Origin: Amycolatopsis decaplanina DSM 44594
Lineage (GTDB): Bacteria > Actinomycetota > Actinomycetes > Mycobacteriales > Pseudonocardiaceae
Assembly: GCF_000342005.1 (NCBI RefSeq)
Contig: NZ_AOHO01000019.1
Location: 124,001-188,000 of the forward strand
Direction of reading: 5' to 3'
DNA: 64,000 bases
The notes under the pieces were generated by a model. It did no database searches and was not told the origin of the DNA. It saw only the letters and a program-made list of their open reading frames with translations. Both the position numbers and the translations under genes were made by a program. This document shows, one piece after another, positions 48,898-58,100 of this stretch (position 1 is the stretch's first letter; each line of letters opens with the position of its first letter).

Positions 48898-50166
48898 TCA
48901 CCCGTCGTAGTGTCCGACGCGAACAGCGGGATCAGCCGGGACTCGGGATCCGGCGATCGTCCGGATCCCGGTGACCAGGCGGTCGATGTGCTCGGTCGTC
49001 GTGCCGACGCCGATGCTGGCGCGCACCGCGGTCGGCGCGGTCGCGCCCGCCTGGTCCAGCAGCCGCCGGGTGAACGGGTGGGCGCAGAACAGCCCGTCGC
49101 GCACGCCGATGCCGAACTCCGCGGCCAACCGGGTGGACACGGTGCGCGTCTCGACGCCGTCGACAGTGAAAGACACGATGCCCAGTCGGTCCGGCCAGCT
49201 GTCGCCTGCACCCAGGATCCGTACCTCTGGGATTCCCGCCAGGCCGTCGTGCAACCGGTTCATCAGGGCGTCCTCGTCGGCCCGGAGCGTGTCCAGGTCC
49301 GCCGCCGCGAGGGCATCACACGCGGCGGCGAGCGCCACCGCGCCGATGACGTTCGGGGAGCCCGCCTCGTGCCGCGCGGCGCCGACCGCCCAGTCGACTT
49401 CGCCGGGTGTGTCCCCGACGTGCGCGGTGGCCCCGCCACCAGAGAGGTACGGCCGCGCGCGGTCCAGCCAGTCGGCCCGGCCCGCGAGTACGCCGGTACC
49501 GAAAGGGGCGTACAGCTTGTGGCCGGAGAACGCGACGTAGTCGAGGTCGAGCGCGGCGATGTCGATCCGCCGGTGGGGCGCGAGCTGGGCCGCGTCGACC
49601 GCGATGCGGGCGCCGAAGCGGTGGGCGGTGGCGGCGAGATCGGCGAGTGGCCAGACCTCACCGGTCACATTGGACGCTCCGGTGACGGCCAGCAGAATGG
49701 GACGTTCGGTGGTCTGCCCGGCGAGCGCGGTCGTGACGGCCGAAACCGCCGCAGCCGGTGATGAAGGCGCCGGGAGCCGGACGACTTCTTTCCATGGCAA
49801 GAGGTTCGCGTGGTGTTCGCCTTCGAACGTGATGACCACGGTGTCCGGTGGAACGGCGTGGGCGAGCAGGTTCAGCGCGTCGGTGGTGTTGCGAGTGAAC
49901 ACCACCTCGTCGTCGACGCGACAGCCGAGGAACGCGGTGACGGACGCGCGGGCGAGCTCGTACTTTTCCGTGCACAGCTGGGAAAGCGCGCCCGCGCCCC
50001 GGTGCACGCTCGCGTAGAGCGGAAGCAGCTCCCCCACCACGTCGGCCACTTCACGCAAGCAGGGCGCGCTCGCCGCGTAGTCCAGGTTGGCGTAGGCGAT
50101 CTTCGTCCCGTCAGGCAACCCCACCTTGACGTCGGAGCCCAGCACGCCCAGCGTGTTCCCACTCAT
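48898..50166 (-). CDS. Class V aminotransferase fold, cysteine-desulfurase (SufS)-like PLP enzyme
   Basis: A 422-residue PLP enzyme. The Schiff-base Lys is in VAFSGHKLYAPFGTG, with NLDYAASAP at the N-terminus, FEGEHHANLLPW and VDAAQLAPHRRIDI. A Cys in GLFCAHPFTRRLL aligns with the sulfur-carrying Cys of SufS, so desulfurase or C-S/C-N lyase activity is possible. No Suf scaffold genes are nearby; the TGATG overlap with the CoA-transferase gene places it in the biosynthetic operon. It may supply sulfur or transaminate a pathway intermediate. Confidence 0.75.
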   Translation of the reverse strand: MSGNTLGVLGSDVKVGLPDGTKIAYANLDYAASAPCLREVADVVGELLPLYASVHRGAGALSQLCTEKYELARASVTAFLGCRVDDEVVFTRNTTDALNLLAHAVPPDTVVITFEGEHHANLLPWKEVVRLPAPSSPAAAVSAVTTALAGQTTERPILLAVTGASNVTGEVWPLADLAATAHRFGARIAVDAAQLAPHRRIDIAALDLDYVAFSGHKLYAPFGTGVLAGRADWLDRARPYLSGGGATAHVGDTPGEVDWAVGAARHEAGSPNVIGAVALAAACDALAAADLDTLRADEDALMNRLHDGLAGIPEVRILGAGDSWPDRLGIVSFTVDGVETRTVSTRLAAEFGIGVRDGLFCAHPFTRRLLDQAGATAPTAVRASIGVGTTTEHIDRLVTGIRTIAGSRVPADPAVRVGHYDG

Positions 50167-51902
50167 CACGAAGCTCCTCCAAAGATCCACGGCGAAGTGG
50201 CGATCGCGCATCCGTTCCGTTCGAACCGTTCGGGATGGCTCGAGACGAGGGTGCCGAGATCACGCCGGACGGGCACCATGATCGAGCCCAGCCTGCCTTT
50301 CCATTCCGCCACCGGCCTCGTGCCCAGCGCCTTGGTGATCGCGTCGGGCAGTTCTTCCGGCGGTGGCACGGGAATGTCGAGGATCGAGCACAGTGCCGCG
50401 ACGTCCTCGGTCACGATCGCGAGCAGCCCGTCGGCCGCCGCGAAGACACCGTCGACGGCGGCTGGCGACGGCTCGCGCAACAGTGCGTCGGCCGCGCCGA
50501 GCAGCGACGTCGTGACCTCGCCGCCACGGCCGGTGCGGTGACGCGCCACCAGCGCGGCCAGGATCCCTTCCGCCGAAACGAATCCACCGGCGACGTCCAC
50601 CATGATCATCAACGTCGGGCGTGATGGTGCGCCGGAAGACGCCAGCGCGTCGGCCACCCCGGAGTAGGCCTGGACCATGTAGTCCGTACCGGCCGGTGGG
50701 TGCTCCCCCAGCGCGTCGCCCCAGCCGGACGCGGTCGCGTGGACCAGCCCGGGGTTCACCGCGTGCATGGCCGCCGCGTCCAGACCGAGCTCGACGTCCT
50801 TGCCCGGCGCCCAATTGTGCAGGAAGACGTCGGCGTCGCGGACCAGGTCCAGGACCTCGGCACGCCCCGCCGCCGACTTGAAGTCGATCTCGGCTATCCG
50901 CTTGCCGTCGTTGAGCACACGGAACTTCGCCGAACAGTCACCCGCCATCGGCGGCATGCCCCGCAGGGGGTCGCCGCCCGGCGGTTCGATCCGGGTGACG
51001 GTCGCGCCGAGCAGTGACAGCAGCCGGGTCGCCAGCGGGCCCTGCACCCGGCGGGTCGACTCGACGACGTGGACCCCGGCGAGCGGCAGACCGGTATCCG
51101 TGCCGGACACGGGCGGCGCCGCCCGGCCGGCACGGAACGACCACGGTGGCGAGCCCGCGTCGGGATCGGCGCGCCGATCGGCCATCGTCCGGACAGGACA
51201 GACGTGCATCCCGGTCGAGGCGGCGGTCGCGCGGATTCCCTCGAACGAGGTGGACTCGGCCGCCTCATGAAGCTCGCGCGGAAGCCACACCGACGCGCGT
51301 TCGTAGCGGAGGAGGAACGGCCGCCAGCCCCGGGCGATCGCGCGCTCCGGCGCCCCCAGCGAAGCCCAGAATCCCTGCCAGGCCTCGCCGCTGAAGGCCT
51401 CGACCTCGAACGCGACCCCGTCGGCGGAGACGAACGGCGGCCGTGCTGTCGACGGCGTGCCTTCGGAGCCTTCGGGGTCCTCGTCCGCGGTGGCGGCGGC
51501 GATGTACTGCCCGACCGCGAGCAGCGCGACACCGTTCGCTCCCAGCTCGACCCGCGACACCGGATTTCCCCGCAGCTGAGCCAAAGTCGCGGCCAGCAGG
51601 CCCTGGACGGCGGCGATCCCGGTGAGCACCGAAACGTAGTCGACGCCCAGCGGCCGCGGCTGTGCCTCGGACCGTCCGTGCAAGGCCATGATCCCGCAGT
51701 CGGCCTGCACGAGGTTCTCCGGGAGCGGTCCACGCAGGCAGGCCTCGACCGAAACACCCGGCCCGCTCAAGCCGAAGAGGCCGGAACGCGCGGCATCGAC
51801 ATCGGCCTCCAGCATCCGCAGCCGGTCGTGAGCCGTCTCGACGGCCGGGCCGGAGCCGGGGATCCGGACCTGGAAACCTTTCAAGGGGGCGGAAAAGGAC
51901 AC
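50166..51902 (-). CDS. Double-length CaiB/BaiF (family III) CoA-transferase
   Basis: A 578-residue protein against about 400 for the usual family. From residue 270 or so it has a normal N-terminal family III sequence: LPLAGVHVVESTRRVQGPLATRLLSLLGA, here as two parts (LPLAGVHVVEST; GPLATRLLSLLGA), then RVLNDGKRIAEIDFKS, VFLHNWAPG and GTDYMVQAYSGVADA with the probable catalytic Asp. Residues 1-260 (GVDYVSVLTGIAAVQGLLAA, later FEVEAFSGEAWQGFW) look like a second, degenerate CaiB middle and C-terminal region. Members move CoA between carboxylic acids. GTG at 51902 has GGAGG upstream. Confidence 0.75.
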   Translation of the reverse strand: MSFSAPLKGFQVRIPGSGPAVETAHDRLRMLEADVDAARSGLFGLSGPGVSVEACLRGPLPENLVQADCGIMALHGRSEAQPRPLGVDYVSVLTGIAAVQGLLAATLAQLRGNPVSRVELGANGVALLAVGQYIAAATADEDPEGSEGTPSTARPPFVSADGVAFEVEAFSGEAWQGFWASLGAPERAIARGWRPFLLRYERASVWLPRELHEAAESTSFEGIRATAASTGMHVCPVRTMADRRADPDAGSPPWSFRAGRAAPPVSGTDTGLPLAGVHVVESTRRVQGPLATRLLSLLGATVTRIEPPGGDPLRGMPPMAGDCSAKFRVLNDGKRIAEIDFKSAAGRAEVLDLVRDADVFLHNWAPGKDVELGLDAAAMHAVNPGLVHATASGWGDALGEHPPAGTDYMVQAYSGVADALASSGAPSRPTLMIMVDVAGGFVSAEGILAALVARHRTGRGGEVTTSLLGAADALLREPSPAAVDGVFAAADGLLAIVTEDVAALCSILDIPVPPPEELPDAITKALGTRPVAEWKGRLGSIMVPVRRDLGTLVSSHPERFERNGCAIATSPWIFGGAS

Positions 51903-51985
51903 GGCGAACCTCCGGGACGCGGATGTGGGAACGGCCTGGCGCCCGCTTGTGGCGGACGCCAGGCCGACGGGTCCGATGGCAGGGA

Positions 51986-53305
51986 CTACACCGGAACCGA
52001 TTCCTCACGCTGCCGTGGGACAGCGGCCGCCTTGCGAGCGGCCCGGCGTTTGATGACCCGCTCACCCCAGTTCATCAAGGGGCGTTCCAACAGGTAGTAC
52101 GAGATCGTCGACAGGATGATCGTGCCGACCAGGGTGACCAGCTGCAGCTCCCAGAACCCGGTACCGGCGCGGATCAGCATCAACGGCATCGGCTCCCCGT
52201 TGAAGTAGGCGTTCGGCTTCTGCAGGTAGAAGTGCATCACCGCGAACTGCCACAGGTAGACGCCGTAGGAGATCTTGCCGATGAACAGGATCACCCGGTT
52301 GGTGAACACGGCGCGGATCAGGCGCGATTCGGGTCCGGGCGCGACCATCGAGAGCAACAGGCTCGCCGAGAGAATGGCCAGGAGGCCGTAGAAGATCCCC
52401 AGTGCGGTGAGACTGTAGTAATCGTCCATGCCGATTTCACTGCCGGGGCGGGCACAGTTGATCAGGAGGCAGGTCAGCGCGATGCCCAGGAACAGGACGC
52501 GGTGGCGGCCGGCGAAGGTGAGCAGTTTGGGCGCCTCGCCCGGCGCGGCCTTCTGCAGCTCCAGCCAGATCGCGATGACCATGCCGATCGCGACCTCCGG
52601 CATCAGGCCCATCGGGTACCAGAACAGCGCACGGGTGCCGAGGCCGTTCATCTGCGAGTACAGCAGCCAGGCGATGCCGGCCGCGAACAGCACCGGCACG
52701 GGAAGCATCATCCGGTACGCCCGCGCCCGCGCGGTCTCACCGCGGGAGGCGAACTTGAAGGTCGCCCAGGCGAGCAACGGCAGCAGGAGGTAGAACTGCG
52801 CCATGTCCGGCACGGTCCAGGTGATCTCCATGCCGTTGCTCCAGCCGTCCCAGTCGTAGATGTGCAGCAGCGCCATCGGACGGAGGACGTCCCACACGCT
52901 GTCGACCTGCTGGAGGTTCAGCGCGATGAGGACCACGAAGTACATCACGTAGTACGCGGGGAGCAGGCGCAGCGCACGGCGGATGACCGTGCCTTCGCGT
53001 TTGCGCGGGGTTCCGTTGATGATCGACTTCGCGAACCCCTGGTAGACGAACATGCCCGTGAGCACGAAGAAGACGCCGGCGAAGATCTGCAAGCCACCGG
53101 TGAAGAACCCACCGACCGCGCTGGTCGAGGCGATCGTGCCGCCGAGTTCCTTGGTGCCCAGCACCCCCGCGATCATCGCGACGTGTGTGAAGAGCAGGGC
53201 CAGCGCGCAGACCCCGCGAAGGCCGTCGACGGCCAGATAGCGTTGTTTGGCCGGCTTTTCCGCGGCTGCGGGCGGCCCGCCTTTCCACGTTGCGGTAACG
53301 CTCAT
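51986..53305 (-). CDS. Integral-membrane acyltransferase (acyltransferase 3 family)
   Basis: A 439-residue protein with about ten membrane segments. It opens with RYLAVDGLRGVCALALLFTHVAMI (given as RYLAVDGLRGVCALA and LLFTHVAMI), containing the conserved Asp/Arg and the catalytic His of family 3. A C-terminal basic tail follows YYLLERPLMNWGERVIKRR. Members O-acylate glycans, lipids or antibiotics. ATG at 53305 follows AGAAAGGACG. It lies between an AMP ligase and a CoA-transferase gene, so it may acylate the cluster's product. Confidence 0.83.
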   Translation of the reverse strand: MSVTATWKGGPPAAAEKPAKQRYLAVDGLRGVCALALLFTHVAMIAGVLGTKELGGTIASTSAVGGFFTGGLQIFAGVFFVLTGMFVYQGFAKSIINGTPRKREGTVIRRALRLLPAYYVMYFVVLIALNLQQVDSVWDVLRPMALLHIYDWDGWSNGMEITWTVPDMAQFYLLLPLLAWATFKFASRGETARARAYRMMLPVPVLFAAGIAWLLYSQMNGLGTRALFWYPMGLMPEVAIGMVIAIWLELQKAAPGEAPKLLTFAGRHRVLFLGIALTCLLINCARPGSEIGMDDYYSLTALGIFYGLLAILSASLLLSMVAPGPESRLIRAVFTNRVILFIGKISYGVYLWQFAVMHFYLQKPNAYFNGEPMPLMLIRAGTGFWELQLVTLVGTIILSTISYYLLERPLMNWGERVIKRRAARKAAAVPRQREESVPV

Positions 53306-53466
53306 TGTGCGTCCTTTCTCCCAAAGCGATGGGGGTGAACCGCGTTCGAGCATTTCCACGTCACGCGGCGGAACCCAGGCCGGTAACCGGCTGCCCTGCA
53401 AGCTTCGCATCGCTGAACGGGTTCCGTCTTATTCCATTCTGCGAGCATTCGCGGCTTAAAAAATGC

Positions 53467-53510
53467 TCGTGAGTGGTAAGGACGGTTAGAACCGTCCTTA
53501 CCACTCACGA
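53467..53510. repeat. Perfect hairpin repeat, family A (copy 5)
   Basis: Two 21-base arms with an AG loop, 16 bases past the aryl-AMP ligase stop. It may separate the transcript of the right-hand genes from the acyltransferase-transferase-PLP enzyme group. Confidence 0.9.
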
Positions 53511-53526
53511 CGCGGGGAAAGCGGGG

Positions 53527-55197
53527 TCAGGCGGCTTCTTCTTCCAGCCGTCGCGCGATATCCGCCCGCAGCACCTTCTTGTCGATCTTCCCGATCGGGG
53601 TGCGCGGCATCGCGTCGACGATCACCAGACGCTCCGGCAGTTTGAACCGGGCCACCCCCGCCGTCTCCATGACGTCGATGACGTCCTGCAGTTCGACGGA
53701 AGTGCCGGGTGTCGGCACGACGTAGAGGCAGCCGCGCTCGCCGAGCACCGGGTCCGGCATCGCGACGGAGGCCGCCATCTCCACCGAATCGAGCTGGTAG
53801 GCGAAGGATTCGACCTCCTCGGCCGCGATCTTCTCACCACCGCGGTTGATCACGTCCTTGGTGCGCCCTTCGACGACGACGTAGCCGTCCGGGCGCAGCC
53901 GCACGACGTCGCCCGTGCGGTACCAGCCATCCGGGGTGAAGGCGCGCTCGTTGTGCTCGGGCGCGCGGTAGTAACCACGGATCGTGTACGGGCCGCGGGT
54001 GATCAGCTCGCCCTGTTCGTCCGGCGGGACGGGGTTCCCGTCGGGATCGACGACCCGAAGTTCGTCGGCCGGGTTGATCGGGCGGCCCTGGGTGTCGCAG
54101 GTGATGTCGAACGGGTCGTCCAGCCGGGTGAGGTTGGTCAGCCCCTCCGCCATCCCGTAGCCCTGCTGAAGTGTGCAGCCGAACACCGAGCTGATCTGGC
54201 GGACCAGCTGATCCTGCAGCCGCGCGGCGCCCAGGGTCAGCACCTCGAACGAGGACAGGTCGTGGTGCCGGTCGGCTTCGCGGCACTCGAGCCAGCGCAC
54301 CACGATCGCCGGCACCACCGACGTCACCGTGGCACGCTCGGCTTCGATCGCGCCCAGCGAGTCACGGGGGGACGGCGACGGCGAGACGACCACCCGCCCG
54401 CCCGCCCACAGCACGCCGAGGATCGCGCTCAGCGGGTAGTTGTGCCCGAACGGCAGCACGGCGAGATACACCGACGAGGCGGTGAAACCGAACGCGTCCG
54501 CGGATCCGTCGACATAGCAGGCGTAATCGTCGTGGGTACGTGCGATGAGTTTCGGCAGGCCCGTGGTGCCGCCGGAAAGGATCAGCAGCGCGACCGAGCG
54601 CGGGTCGGGCGTCAGCGCGTCCAGTTCGGCGCGCGCCGCCACCGGATCCGAAGCCGGGGCGCACAGCGCGCGCAGGTCCACGTGCCCGTCGCGGGCGTTC
54701 CCGGCGACGATGACGTGCTCGATCGTCTCGGCACCGGCGGCGATCCCGGCCGCCAGTTCCTGATGGTCGAAGTCCTTGACGCGGTCCGGCACGGCGATCG
54801 CGCGCGCCTCGGACAGCTCGGCCAGATAGGACAGTTCGTGCCTGCGGTGCTGGATCAGCGCCATCACCGGGATCACGCCGAGCCGGAAGCACGCCAGCGT
54901 CAGCACGACGAACTCCCAGCCGTTGGGCAACTGCACCAGGAGCCGGTCGTCGGGCCGGAGTCCCAGTGCGCGCAAGCGCTGGGCGGCACCGTCCACACGG
55001 GACAGCAGTTCGGCGTAGGTCAGCCGGAAGTCGCCGTCGGTCAGCGCTTCCGCGTCCGGAGTCGCGTCGGCGGCGGCCACGAACCGCGAAGCGAGCGCCT
55101 GGCCCTTCCAGTGGCCTTCGGCGACGTAGCGCGCGACGAGGTCGGCGGGCCAGGGGACCGTTCCCGCACGGCTCGGCTGGACAGGTTTCGAGGGCAC
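53527..55197 (-). CDS. Aryl-acid AMP ligase (EntE/DhbE-like)
   Basis: A 556-residue stand-alone adenylation enzyme. The phosphate loop is LILSGGTTGLPKLIARTH; the aryl-acid motif GHNYPL keeps the His-Asn pair that contacts the ring acid in EntE/DhbE; YGMAEGLTNLTRLDDP, WYRTGDVVRL and the C-terminal Lys in MPRTPIGKIDKK follow. The family activates 2,3-dihydroxybenzoate or salicylate with ATP. GTG at 55197 follows AAAGGGAGG; an ATG at 55224 overlapping the previous stop is possible but has no ribosome site. No isochorismate-pathway genes are visible, so the acid may be imported from other metabolism. Confidence 0.85.
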   Translation of the reverse strand: MPSKPVQPSRAGTVPWPADLVARYVAEGHWKGQALASRFVAAADATPDAEALTDGDFRLTYAELLSRVDGAAQRLRALGLRPDDRLLVQLPNGWEFVVLTLACFRLGVIPVMALIQHRRHELSYLAELSEARAIAVPDRVKDFDHQELAAGIAAGAETIEHVIVAGNARDGHVDLRALCAPASDPVAARAELDALTPDPRSVALLILSGGTTGLPKLIARTHDDYACYVDGSADAFGFTASSVYLAVLPFGHNYPLSAILGVLWAGGRVVVSPSPSPRDSLGAIEAERATVTSVVPAIVVRWLECREADRHHDLSSFEVLTLGAARLQDQLVRQISSVFGCTLQQGYGMAEGLTNLTRLDDPFDITCDTQGRPINPADELRVVDPDGNPVPPDEQGELITRGPYTIRGYYRAPEHNERAFTPDGWYRTGDVVRLRPDGYVVVEGRTKDVINRGGEKIAAEEVESFAYQLDSVEMAASVAMPDPVLGERGCLYVVPTPGTSVELQDVIDVMETAGVARFKLPERLVIVDAMPRTPIGKIDKKVLRADIARRLEEEAA

Positions 55198-55220
55198 GAC
55201 GGCCTCCCTTTCTCGTGGAA

Positions 55221-57998
55221 TCATCCGAAGCGCGCGGGCATGGACTTGGCGCCGGAGACGAAGTTCGACTCCAGCCGGGTCACCGGTCCGGTCAGGCGCA
55301 GGCGGGACAGATGCGGCAGCAGTTCGGTCAGCAGCGTCGACATCTCCAGCCTGGCCAGATGCGCGCCGAGGCAGAAATGCGGGCCGATGCCGAAGGCCAG
55401 GTGGGGGTTGGGATCGCGGCCGAGATCGAGCCGGTCCGGGTCGGTGAACACGGCCGGGTCGCGGTTGGCCGAGGTGTAGTAGACGACGACCTTGTCGCCC
55501 TCGGCGATCGGCTGCCCGGCGATCTCCGTGTCCCGCACGGCGGTGCGGCGGAACTGCATGATCGGCGTGACCCAGCGGATCAGCTCGTCGACCGCGGTGG
55601 CCACCGGCACTTCGCCGGACACCAGCCTGTCGCGTTCGGCCGGGTTGTTCACCAGTGCCTCCAGCGAACCGGAGATCAGATGCCGGGTGGTCTCGTTGCC
55701 CGCGACCACCAGCAGCAGCCAGAAGCTGCAGAACTCCCGATCGCTCAGGTGTTTCCCGTCGACTTCGGCGTTGACCAGGCGGCTGATCAGGTCGCCGGTC
55801 GGGGTCTCGCGCCGGTTCAGGCCGAGCTTCATCGCGTAGGCGAACGCCTCGGCGAAGGTCCGGCGGTAGGCCTCGACGTCGCCACCGCCGAACTCCGGGT
55901 CGTCGAAGCCGACCAGCGCGTTGCTCCAGCGGTAGAGCAGGTGCCGGTCTTCCGGCGGGAACCCGAGCAGGTCGCACAGGACGAGAAGGGGCATCTCGGC
56001 GGCGAAGTCGGTGACGGCGTCGAACTCCCCGGCTGCGGTGACCTTCTCCACCAGCCGCCGGGCGTGCCCGGCGATGCTGTCGCTCAGCCCACGGACCGAT
56101 TTGGGGGTGAACGCGGTCGCGACCAGACGGCGGATCCGGACGTGCTCGGGGCCGTCCATGCTGACCAGCAGCTGCCGGGTCTGCTTGAGGTCGCCCGGCG
56201 TGCGCGGGTCGGGCAGGAAGGCGCCCTTGGCCGCGGACGAGAACTCTTCGGGCCGCCGTGACACCGAGTAGACGTCGTCGTAGCGCGTCACCGCCCAGTA
56301 GCCGGAGCCGCGCTGGGTGGTGCTGCCGGCGCTGGAGTGCCTGGTCAGCAACGGTTCCGGGGTCCAGGCCACCGGTTCTGTCTCACGGCGACGGGCGAAC
56401 TCCGCGTGCGGCACACCGTCGGCGAACGTCGCCGGATGGGCGATGTCGGGCCGCTCGATCCCGATCGCGGCGAAGCTCTCGCGCAGGACGTCCTTGCGGA
56501 GCTTGCCGGTCGCTTCACGGGGCAGGCGCGGGATGACGTGGTACGTCCTCGGTGTCTTGAACCCCGCCAAGGACTTGCGGCAGAACGGGTCCAGCACGGC
56601 GAACAGATCGTCAGGCGCGTCGGCGGTGACCTCGACGACGGCGGCCACCCGCTCGCCGAACTCGTCGTCGGGGACGCCGATCACCGCGACGTCCTGGACC
56701 ACCGGATGGTTGAGCAGCACGGCCTCGATCTCGGCCGGGTAGACGTTGACCCCGCCGGAAACGATCATGTCCTGCGCGCGTCCCGTGAGGTAGAGGAAGC
56801 CGTCCTCGTCGAGATGACCGACGTCGCCGAAGGTGAAGGTGCCCGGCTCCAGATGCGCGGACCGCGTCTTCTCGGGGGCGTTGTGATACGAGAAGCTCTG
56901 ACCTTTGACCCGCCGGACGAACACCTGCCCGGTCGCGCCGGGCGGTCGCGGCGTGCCGTCCTCGCCGAGGATCACGATCTCGTTCGGCGGGACCGCCTTA
57001 CCGACACTGCCGGGGTGCGCGAGCCAGTCCCGCGAACCGGTAAGGGTGACCGCGCCGCCCTCGGTGGCGCCGTAGTACTCCGTCAGCACGGGGCCCCACC
57101 AGTCGATCATCCGGCGTTTGACTTCCGGCGAGCACGGACCTCCGCCGTGCCACACGCGGCCGAGGCTCGCCCCCGAGAACCGCTCACGGACCTCCGCGGG
57201 CAGCCGCAGCAGGCGGATGAACTGGGTGGGCACCAGATGCGCGGCGGTGATCCGCTCCCGGTCGATGATGTCCAAAGTGGACTCGGGATCGAAGGACCGG
57301 CGGATCACCAGCGTCGAGCCCAGCAACAGCCCGAGCAGCGAGAAGAACAGCTGGGACGAGTGGTACCAGGGCCCGTCGAGCAGGCACCGTTCGCGCGACG
57401 GGACGTCCAGGACGACGTTCGCGTACCGGGTCAGTTTCCCCACCCGGGAGAACGGCGCGCCGACGACGAAAAGGCCGTTCAACACCCCCTTGGGCGCGCC
57501 CGTGGTCCCCGACGTGTACAACATCGTGGCCCCGCAGGTCTGTCCCTCGGGTTCGGCCGCGGACATCCGGGCCAGCAACGGTTCCACCGCTTCGAACCCG
57601 GCCTCGTCCGAGGAACCGGTGACGAACAGCGTCGTGCACTCGCCGGTGGACCTGGCCACCGCGCGGCCGGCCGTCTCGGCGTACGAGGGCTCGACGACCA
57701 GGGCCTTGCTCCCGGAATCCGAGACGATGTAGGCGATTTCGGGATCGGTGAGGTGCCAGTTGACCGGCACCACGGTGATCCCGGAGTGCAGGCAGGCCAG
57801 CAGGACCTCGAAGGTCTCCCGGCGGTTGCCGAGCACGCAGGCCAGCCGGTCTCCTTCGCCGAGCCCGCGCTCGCGCAGCAGGGTGATCCAGCGGTTCACC
57901 CGCTCCCCCAGCAGACGCCAGCCGACCGCGCCCGCCTCGTCGACGATCGCGGTCCCGTCGCCGCCCTCGGTGATGTAGTCGTTCAGCAGAACCGGCAT
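55221..57998 (-). CDS. Acyl-AMP ligase/cytochrome P450 single-chain fusion
   Basis: A 925-residue protein. Residues 1 to about 505 are an ANL-family acyl-CoA synthetase: TMLYTSGTTGAPKGV, YGATEGGAVTL, TGRAQDMIVSGGVNVYPAEIE (as TGRAQDMI and SGGVNVYPAEIE) and Lys of ATGKLRKD near 497. Residues from about 515 to 925 are a complete P450: I-helix VVAGNETTRHL, ExxR in VDELIRWVT, and heme loop AFGIGPHFCLGAH with Cys near 876. There is no stop or frameshift between the domains and no reductase part. The ATG follows GAGGGGAAGG. The join suggests an acid is activated and oxidised by one chain. Confidence 0.85.
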   Translation of the reverse strand: MPVLLNDYITEGGDGTAIVDEAGAVGWRLLGERVNRWITLLRERGLGEGDRLACVLGNRRETFEVLLACLHSGITVVPVNWHLTDPEIAYIVSDSGSKALVVEPSYAETAGRAVARSTGECTTLFVTGSSDEAGFEAVEPLLARMSAAEPEGQTCGATMLYTSGTTGAPKGVLNGLFVVGAPFSRVGKLTRYANVVLDVPSRERCLLDGPWYHSSQLFFSLLGLLLGSTLVIRRSFDPESTLDIIDRERITAAHLVPTQFIRLLRLPAEVRERFSGASLGRVWHGGGPCSPEVKRRMIDWWGPVLTEYYGATEGGAVTLTGSRDWLAHPGSVGKAVPPNEIVILGEDGTPRPPGATGQVFVRRVKGQSFSYHNAPEKTRSAHLEPGTFTFGDVGHLDEDGFLYLTGRAQDMIVSGGVNVYPAEIEAVLLNHPVVQDVAVIGVPDDEFGERVAAVVEVTADAPDDLFAVLDPFCRKSLAGFKTPRTYHVIPRLPREATGKLRKDVLRESFAAIGIERPDIAHPATFADGVPHAEFARRRETEPVAWTPEPLLTRHSSAGSTTQRGSGYWAVTRYDDVYSVSRRPEEFSSAAKGAFLPDPRTPGDLKQTRQLLVSMDGPEHVRIRRLVATAFTPKSVRGLSDSIAGHARRLVEKVTAAGEFDAVTDFAAEMPLLVLCDLLGFPPEDRHLLYRWSNALVGFDDPEFGGGDVEAYRRTFAEAFAYAMKLGLNRRETPTGDLISRLVNAEVDGKHLSDREFCSFWLLLVVAGNETTRHLISGSLEALVNNPAERDRLVSGEVPVATAVDELIRWVTPIMQFRRTAVRDTEIAGQPIAEGDKVVVYYTSANRDPAVFTDPDRLDLGRDPNPHLAFGIGPHFCLGAHLARLEMSTLLTELLPHLSRLRLTGPVTRLESNFVSGAKSMPARFG

Positions 57999-58100
57999 GA
58001 CCTTCCCCTCAGTGTCCGTTGGTGAACCCGCGGTCGACGTCGGCAGGGCGTTCACGCGTCCGGCCGTTTTTCAGCTACCTCTTCAGCTCCGCCAACAGGC

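Noticed and set aside
48330..49211. An intact 293-codon minus-strand gene
   Set aside because: Its first half is antiparallel-free overlap with the PLP-enzyme gene in another frame, and the rest is made of frameshifted pieces of one known-looking protein, so it is a pseudogene remnant.
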